This document shows positions 32,214-36,793 of a stretch of 36,793 nt of DNA, one piece after another. Each line of letters starts with the position of its first letter. Position 1 is the stretch's first letter. This stretch comes from an uncultured cyanobacterium (GTDB lineage: Bacteria > Cyanobacteriota > Cyanobacteriia > Cyanobacteriales > Nostocaceae), in assembly GCA_903903925.1 (NCBI GenBank), contig CAIVAU010000254.1:1-36793 (forward strand), given 5' to 3'. The translations under genes were made by a program, and so were the position numbers. The notes under the pieces were generated by a model. It saw only the letters and a program-made list of their open reading frames with translations. It ran no database searches and had not been told where the DNA came from.

Positions 32214-32231
32214 GATATTCTCCTTTTATTT

Positions 32232-34295
32232 TTATATCGCAGTTGAAAATTCTTGTTGTAAAGCCTTAAAGCCGTCTCTTAACTTTTTCACAAGCTTTCG
32301 TCTATTAACTAATTCTTGCTTTTCTTGCTTAGATTGATTTTGATTATTAGCAGAATTTGTAGCTTTTTCCAGATATACTTTGGCAAGTGATGCCCAAAAT
32401 TCAGTAAGTCCTTTTTGCTCTGAACGTTCAGCAACAATCACAATCTGCCGAAGTAAACTGTCAGCTAACTTTGAAGCTTCTGGTTTGAGTTTGTCTTCTT
32501 GTAGTCCATACAAAATAGTAACCCACTCAGCAATCATAAATCCTATGAATCCTATGGCATCCATTTTATCTGGAAACACATAATTGATAGCTAATCCCTG
32601 ATTAATACTAGGCTGAAAAAGCCAACTAGCTAGAAGATTTAAGCTGCTATCAATGTCTGAATCATTATGCATTGATGCGAATAAAGGATATTTAGAAGGC
32701 CAGCAGCCATATTGTTCTGTCGGTATTTTTTTTATTGTTTCTCCGCAGTAGTTAACTAGTAGTAATATAGCGGCTTGATTGGAAGGAGAATATTTTTCAA
32801 TAGGACGCTCTGATTCAGGTAGCCAAGCTTTGAGTATTCTTAATATATCATAAATATATTCATCGGAATCTCTCTGCGCTAGTAGATCTTCTAATACACT
32901 ATAGGCTGAGCTTTTTTGTTCTTTATTCCCCTGGTCTAGTACTTGTTTCAACCAATCTAGTAACTGTTTTAATGAGTTTATCTTAGGCAATAAAAAATTG
33001 GAGTGCAATTGCCTATATACTAAGTACAACGTAATTCCAAATACATAATTTTTTTCTTGTTCTAGCAGATCATCCAAAAATTTTTTAATGATACGCTCTG
33101 ATTGAGCAGGCTCTAAGATAATTTGCATTTCAAAAATTAATTTTGAAACCCGTTCAAAGAGTAGTGCTGAATTAATATCCTCAGCAACAGCGGTGATATC
33201 CGATAACCAGCGTGATCCGTAATTATTAGGATAGTAATTAGCTGCTTCAGCTAATAGATTGATTGCACTCTTTGCAACATGTTCGGAAACATCAAACAAT
33301 AATTCTTGAACACATTTATACTGTTCTTCTATATAAAAGGCTTGCTCTTTATGAAAATATTGGATAAATTCTTTTCTCAAGTTAGGCAATGAAAAATCAA
33401 CTACTAGGGAATATTCTTTACGAATAACTTTTAGATAACACTTTTTTAATGTCTTATCAGCTTGATTAGCTTCTTGAACACTTTCTGCCCATTTGTCAAC
33501 CAGTCTTTGTTCCTCCTGTGTTTCAATTGTCTTGGACTTTCCATCTTCGGTAATTGTTTTTAACTTAGTAATACTAACTGTTTTGTCTCCTAATAATTTG
33601 GCAACAACTCGCTTAAAATCACTAGGACTAAGATCAGTAAAGAAGGTAGCCACATACAAAACTGTATTTTCAATCGGCTCATTTTCTAGAAATAAAGATT
33701 GTATTGAAACTGAGTCAATATGCTCGCCAGACTCATTTCCATCCTTTTTGCGTCTTTCTAATTCTTTGCTAATATTGTCTAGTTGATTATGGAAATCTTC
33801 AAGATTTTGACGACAAGTATTTCGTTTCTCTAAGACTCTTTCTAGTTCCCTATTATGATTACGTCGTTCTCGACCATAACCCATAAATCTCAAGTCATCT
33901 TTGATATTTTTAATTTCATCATCTAGCTCTTCTTCATCTTTTTTATGACTCTCAATATCTTTACCAATTCTTTTAATATGATCTTGTAACCACTGTTCTG
34001 ACTTGAAGCGATAAGGATTACTTTCTTCTTTTTGACTATCTTGCTCACTTTCTTGAGAGGACAAGTCAATATCCTCTCTATTAAAATCTTTTTTCGGGCT
34101 AGAGTTTTGATTGTTGTCAGATAAATTTTGATTGAAATTGTACTTGTTCCGTGTTTCTTGGAATTTATCTATCAGTTCCAACTTATTCTCTTGATTTTTG
34201 TGATCTAAATCAGGTTCATTTAGTTGTTCAGGCGTTTCGTTACTAGATTTTTCAAATTCTTCTTTAGTGTTGGGTTGATCTGGTTGTTCTATCAT
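32232..34295 (-). CDS. Helical-repeat protein sharing a module with the adjacent protease
   Basis: A 687-residue protein of unknown family. Residues 1-92 are polar and low-complexity (Glu, Asn, Gln). Residues 93-183 are a charged helical module (KSEQWLQDHIKRIGKDIE, FMGYGRERRNHNRELE, EKRNTCRQN) that aligns without gaps to the C-terminus of the protease encoded just upstream, with roughly half the residues identical. From about 200 the rest is alpha-helical (TVLYVATFFTDLSPSDFKRV, LEDLLAQRDSDEYIYDILRI), resembling helical-repeat regions that follow NTPase domains in some cyanobacterial signalling ATPases; no P-loop is present here. It is the third gene of the cluster, 62 bases after the protease. 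It may be the partner or substrate recruited through the shared module. Function is unknown. Confidence 0.7.
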   Translation of the reverse strand: MIEQPDQPNTKEEFEKSSNETPEQLNEPDLDHKNQENKLELIDKFQETRNKYNFNQNLSDNNQNSSPKKDFNREDIDLSSQESEQDSQKEESNPYRFKSEQWLQDHIKRIGKDIESHKKDEEELDDEIKNIKDDLRFMGYGRERRNHNRELERVLEKRNTCRQNLEDFHNQLDNISKELERRKKDGNESGEHIDSVSIQSLFLENEPIENTVLYVATFFTDLSPSDFKRVVAKLLGDKTVSITKLKTITEDGKSKTIETQEEQRLVDKWAESVQEANQADKTLKKCYLKVIRKEYSLVVDFSLPNLRKEFIQYFHKEQAFYIEEQYKCVQELLFDVSEHVAKSAINLLAEAANYYPNNYGSRWLSDITAVAEDINSALLFERVSKLIFEMQIILEPAQSERIIKKFLDDLLEQEKNYVFGITLYLVYRQLHSNFLLPKINSLKQLLDWLKQVLDQGNKEQKSSAYSVLEDLLAQRDSDEYIYDILRILKAWLPESERPIEKYSPSNQAAILLLVNYCGETIKKIPTEQYGCWPSKYPLFASMHNDSDIDSSLNLLASWLFQPSINQGLAINYVFPDKMDAIGFIGFMIAEWVTILYGLQEDKLKPEASKLADSLLRQIVIVAERSEQKGLTEFWASLAKVYLEKATNSANNQNQSKQEKQELVNRRKLVKKLRDGFKALQQEFSTAI

Positions 34296-34357
34296 GATGT
34301 TTACATTATAGTTACAGAAAATAATAAAATTGATTTACATCTCTGTTTTGAACGGAG

Positions 34358-35287
34358 TTATGTTTTTTGTCTCTCTATTTCTTTGATTATCTCTTCTTCT
34401 TGTTTTTGAAACCTTTCAATGTTTTGGCGACATAAATTGCGTTTTTCTTCTGCATCTTTTAACTGCCTATTAAGGCTACGTTGATCTAAGCCATAACCCA
34501 CCATCCTCAACTGTTGCTGAATTTCGGCTATGTCATCAGTAAGATATTCATCCTCTTTTTTTTCATGATCAATATCTTTACGAATTCGGTTAATAGTATC
34601 CTGTAACCTTTTTTCTGATTTAGAACTATAAGGATTATCTTTTGGAGGTTGATTCATAGGTTTTTCAATATAAATAAAACTTTCTGGCATTTCTTGCCAA
34701 ACTTTTTTCAAAGCCTCTATCGAAATAGCTAAACCCTTACCTTGTCCTGTCAACTGAGCAACTACACCAAAAACATAGCCACTCGTTTTATCAACTGCTG
34801 GCGAACCACTATAACCAGCTTTCAAGTCGTTTTCGCTATCATCACTAATTTCTAAATTCCAGGCTGGAGTGCGATCGCCTTCTTCATTCACTATTATTTG
34901 TGTCCCACCCAACTTACCACTAATCTCCGCCAGCTTACGGGTATTTGTGTCATCTTGATAAAAACCAGCCGCTTCAAATAGATTCCCTTTGTCAGCTATT
35001 ATACCTAGTTTGAGAGGTGGTATGTCTGTCAACTCACCTTCAACTGCCAAAACAGCTAAATCACAGCCGAACTTATCGCCTAAAGGTTCAATTACTTTTG
35101 CTAAATGACCACTAACTTTTACCTTCCCCACTCCACCCACTGCTTCCACGACATGAGCGCAAGTCAATACGTAAGTTGTGTTTCCATCCTGATGGATAAC
35201 AAACCCTGTGCCAAATTTTTTTTTTGCATTCAGTTCTGAATTACTGCTAGTTATTAAAAACACCGAGTGCGAAAACTTTTCATTCAT
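34358..35287 (-). CDS. Trypsin-like serine protease with C-terminal helical module
   Basis: A 309-residue cytosolic trypsin-like (S1 fold) protease; no signal peptide is seen. The catalytic triad reads His45 in LTCAHVV, Asp76 in GCDLAVL and Ser160 in AGYSGSPAV. The oxyanion sequence GYSGSP stands in for the usual GDSGGP. From about residue 219 a charged, helical module follows (SEKRLQDTINRIRKDID, MVGYGLDQRSLNRQLK, EKRNLCRQN) that recurs in the next gene. Proteases of this sort with small adaptor modules are known from bacterial conflict systems where an effector is activated through homotypic contacts. It starts five bases after the Trypco1-like gene, so it is cotranscribed and coupled. Substrate unknown. 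Confidence 0.85.
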   Translation of the reverse strand: MNEKFSHSVFLITSSNSELNAKKKFGTGFVIHQDGNTTYVLTCAHVVEAVGGVGKVKVSGHLAKVIEPLGDKFGCDLAVLAVEGELTDIPPLKLGIIADKGNLFEAAGFYQDDTNTRKLAEISGKLGGTQIIVNEEGDRTPAWNLEISDDSENDLKAGYSGSPAVDKTSGYVFGVVAQLTGQGKGLAISIEALKKVWQEMPESFIYIEKPMNQPPKDNPYSSKSEKRLQDTINRIRKDIDHEKKEDEYLTDDIAEIQQQLRMVGYGLDQRSLNRQLKDAEEKRNLCRQNIERFQKQEEEIIKEIERQKT

Positions 35288-35292
35288 TGAAC

Positions 35293-35604
35293 TTACACCT
35301 TGGGTTTTAGCACCAGTTTGACTTTTAGATTAGAACCAGCTTTAGCTCTCGTGACGTAGATATTGCCCTCTCCTTCAAAACTGAAGCCTATTTCAATCTC
35401 AGCTTCCTTAATATGCATCTCTTGATTCAATTCCTGCCAAGCAGCCGCAATGGGACGACAAGTCTTCAGCAAAATGGGCTTTATTTTGTCAAATGTTGTA
35501 TTAACGCTATCTGCTGCACTACTTACGACCTGTTTCGCTTGGTCTTCTGGCACTTCTACCTCTACTAAAGTACCATCCTCTAACTCAATAAGTTTGCTCG
35601 CCAT
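35293..35604 (-). CDS. Trypsin-co-occurring (Trypco1-like) small protein
   Basis: A 103-residue protein matching the Trypco1 pattern, a small domain repeatedly found beside trypsin-like proteases in bacteria. The N-terminal strands ASKLIELEDGTLVEVEVP are followed by a helical middle (SAADSVNTTFDKIKPILLKT, PIAAAWQELN). A beta-rich end follows: KEAEIEIGFSFEGEGNIYVT, then KAGSNLKVKLVLKP. The start ATG 35604 has an AGGAGA Shine-Dalgarno six bases away. It is the first gene of the five-gene cluster, with the protease start five bases after its stop. The family's role is not settled; a regulator or sensor that keeps the protease in check is a common suggestion, and here it is inference from position. 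Confidence 0.8.
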   Translation of the reverse strand: MASKLIELEDGTLVEVEVPEDQAKQVVSSAADSVNTTFDKIKPILLKTCRPIAAAWQELNQEMHIKEAEIEIGFSFEGEGNIYVTRAKAGSNLKVKLVLKPKV

Positions 35605-36422
35605 CTTTATCTCCTGTCAATACAAAATTTTCTGGAAACCTGAGTTTGTTTATTAAAAAAATGACCTCAAATGTTTATCCCGTAAAAGTATGGGCGAAAA
35701 CAACCATAGGGCTTTTATTATCAACAAGCCAAACAAATTGAGAAGTAATAGATATTTCTCAATAAAAGTACTTGATTATCAATAAGCATGAGATTTTTCT
35801 AGGTAAGAATGAGATGTAACCCTTATCCTGCATATATTACAATCGACTTTTTCTATCCAACTCAGGTGCTGAACGAATAAAATCTCAAAAAATTGAATTA
35901 CTATTGATCTTTACAGAGCCTTTGCAGTATATTCCGTAAGAATTCCTAAAATTTCTTGTTAATTTTCAACCAGACGCTATTTTTTTAAGTATTATTATTT
36001 ATCATCCAAGAGAAATTCTGGATTGGACAACGATGGTGTTACGAGATGGAATTATGGGCACATTGGGTCCTGAGTCTGATTGCACTCAAACCCCATAAAC
36101 AGCTCTATTTTCAGCGTGGTTTCTATATCCTATCCCTTATGCAGCAAGCTTTGTAGGTAGATTGTCACCCGCTTAGAACCAGATAACTGCTATTTCGTGG
36201 AATAAGTGCCTCAATAGGTTAAATTTTCGTTACACCCCCAACCCTTGAATCTAACCTTTCACTCTTTTTGTGACACATTACTACAAGCATTTACTTAGTG
36301 AGATATTTTGTGCTAATTTCTTAGAGCTTTATACACTACACACTGGACAAGCGTTTTGAAGATGAACTCTATGTCAGGATATTGATATCGTTAGGTGCCC
36401 GCTCATGCACGCATAAATAAAT
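35605..36422. other. AT-rich intergenic region upstream of the protease cluster
   Basis: About 820 bases with no gene I can defend. The cluster promoter should lie in the right-hand neighbour of 35604, which is AT-rich. At about 36015-36155 one plus-strand frame reads protein-like text (QRWCYEMELWAHWVLSLIAL, KPHKQLYFQRGFYILSLMQQ) ending in TAG. It could be a gene relic, but I cannot assign a family and no start is seen. Confidence 0.4.
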
Positions 36423-36656
36423 ATGGTTGACCGATTCAAAATACGCACTGTCATCAACAGTGATTCCATCGAAATTAACGGGCTTGGTCAATTTCAAGGA
36501 CAATTCGTTGAAATTACTATTGTCCCAATCACCACTACAGAGCCGGAACCTATTTCTACTCCAAACTTCATGCGCTTCTATGGCATCGCTTTTGACGAAA
36601 TCCCCCTCCTTGAAGCCATAGAACAAGACGTGGAAGCAAATCGTGCCCTTGATTAA
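36423..36656 (+). CDS. Antitoxin-like protein preceding a PIN toxin
   Basis: A 77-residue protein with a beta-rich N-terminus (VDRFKIRTVINSDSIEINGL) followed by VEITIVPI, a proline-rich linker, and an acidic helical tail (FDEIPLLEAIEQDVEANRAL). The layout and the PIN-domain frame 16 bases downstream suggest the antitoxin of a VapBC-type pair, in which the acidic tail would cover the toxin active site. I do not recognise an exact family. The Shine-Dalgarno is weak. Confidence 0.6.
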   Translation: MVDRFKIRTVINSDSIEINGLGQFQGQFVEITIVPITTTEPEPISTPNFMRFYGIAFDEIPLLEAIEQDVEANRALD

Positions 36657-36672
36657 ACAGACCCAATGACCT

Positions 36673-36793
36673 GTGAAAAAAGTACTACTCGATACCAATA
36701 TCCTGTCCTACTTCCTTAAAGGTAACGTCGAACTTGCGAAGCGCTTCCAACAATATAGCCGATATCATCAAAGGCTAACCTTCTCACTGTTAA
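36673..36793 (+). CDS. VapC-like PIN-domain toxin (partial, cut by window end)
   Basis: GTG at 36673 opens a frame MKKVLLDTNILSYFLKGNVE and on to the window edge (40 codons). VLLDTNILSYFLKGN is the standard PIN N-terminus with the first catalytic aspartate, and LAKRFQQYSRYHQRLTFSL matches the first helix and following strand of VapC ribonucleases. The antitoxin-like gene lies immediately upstream. The rest of the catalytic residues are outside the window, so integrity cannot be judged. Confidence 0.75.
   Translation, partial: MKKVLLDTNILSYFLKGNVELAKRFQQYSRYHQRLTFSLL

Noticed and set aside
32232..34295. STAND-type NTPase call for the 687-aa protein
   Set aside because: The helical part resembles regions that follow such NTPases, but no Walker A or B motif is present anywhere in the chain.
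36369..36698. Minus-strand frame of 109 residues at the right end
   Set aside because: It is antisense to the antitoxin-like gene, whose plus-strand frame leads into a clear PIN-domain start.

Overview
The window comes from a cyanobacterium, most likely a filamentous, Nostocales-like one. The evidence is psbY, an sbtA-sbtB bicarbonate transport pair, a gamma carbonic anhydrase homologue, ferredoxin-type ispG, a CtpC-like protease, a cyanobacteria-specific zinc-ribbon family (TIGR02652), frequent GCGATCGC (HIP1) octamers, short tandem repeats between genes and several Uma2-family genes. The assignment rests on gene content and sequence style, not on a phylogeny.

Left part (1-19.6 kb) is mostly ordinary chromosome. 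It holds a Uma2 gene with an unclear start; sbtA-sbtB; methionine aminopeptidase; a membrane-anchored double-domain M16 peptidase; a VOC protein; the TIGR02652 protein; the gamma-CA homologue; psbY (41 codons); folC; a short conserved-looking ORF; a histidine-rich protein; a coaD / coiled-coil protein pair with overlapping reading frames; lgt; cobM; rlmN; glyQ; comEC; and a tRNA-Ser(CGA).

Middle part (19.6-28.4 kb) mixes core genes (larE, ispG, ctpC) with accessory debris. A relic of a Tn3-type resolvase lies just upstream of an intact Phd/RelE-type toxin-antitoxin pair with a likely operator palindrome. It is followed by a PIN-domain remnant and several truncated small genes. At 25.8-27.35 kb a PLMP/RRXRR RuvC-like protein without an HNH domain (IsrB-like, relative of the OMEGA nuclease IscB) sits in a roughly 1.5-kb element that has split a Uma2 gene: its 5' part is at 27.35-27.83 kb and its last ~40 codons are at 25.68-25.81 kb. 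The DNA upstream of the nuclease gene folds into a strong nested structure, a candidate omega RNA. A further antitoxin gene is followed by a PIN toxin broken by a stop codon.

Right part (28.4-35.6 kb) is the most interesting: a tightly spaced five-gene minus-strand cluster, visibly AT-richer than the core genes. In transcription order it encodes a small Trypco1-like protein, a trypsin-like protease with a C-terminal charged helical module, a 687-residue helical protein carrying the same module near its N-terminus, an 850-residue soluble protein that reads as five tandem SPFH-like units plus a coiled coil, and a ubiquitin-like / transmembrane / pentapeptide-repeat protein. I infer a protease-centred conflict, stress or programmed-death system in which the shared module brings protease and helical protein together and the last two proteins give a membrane-linked scaffold. 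A probable VapBC-type pair begins at the right edge and is cut by the window end.
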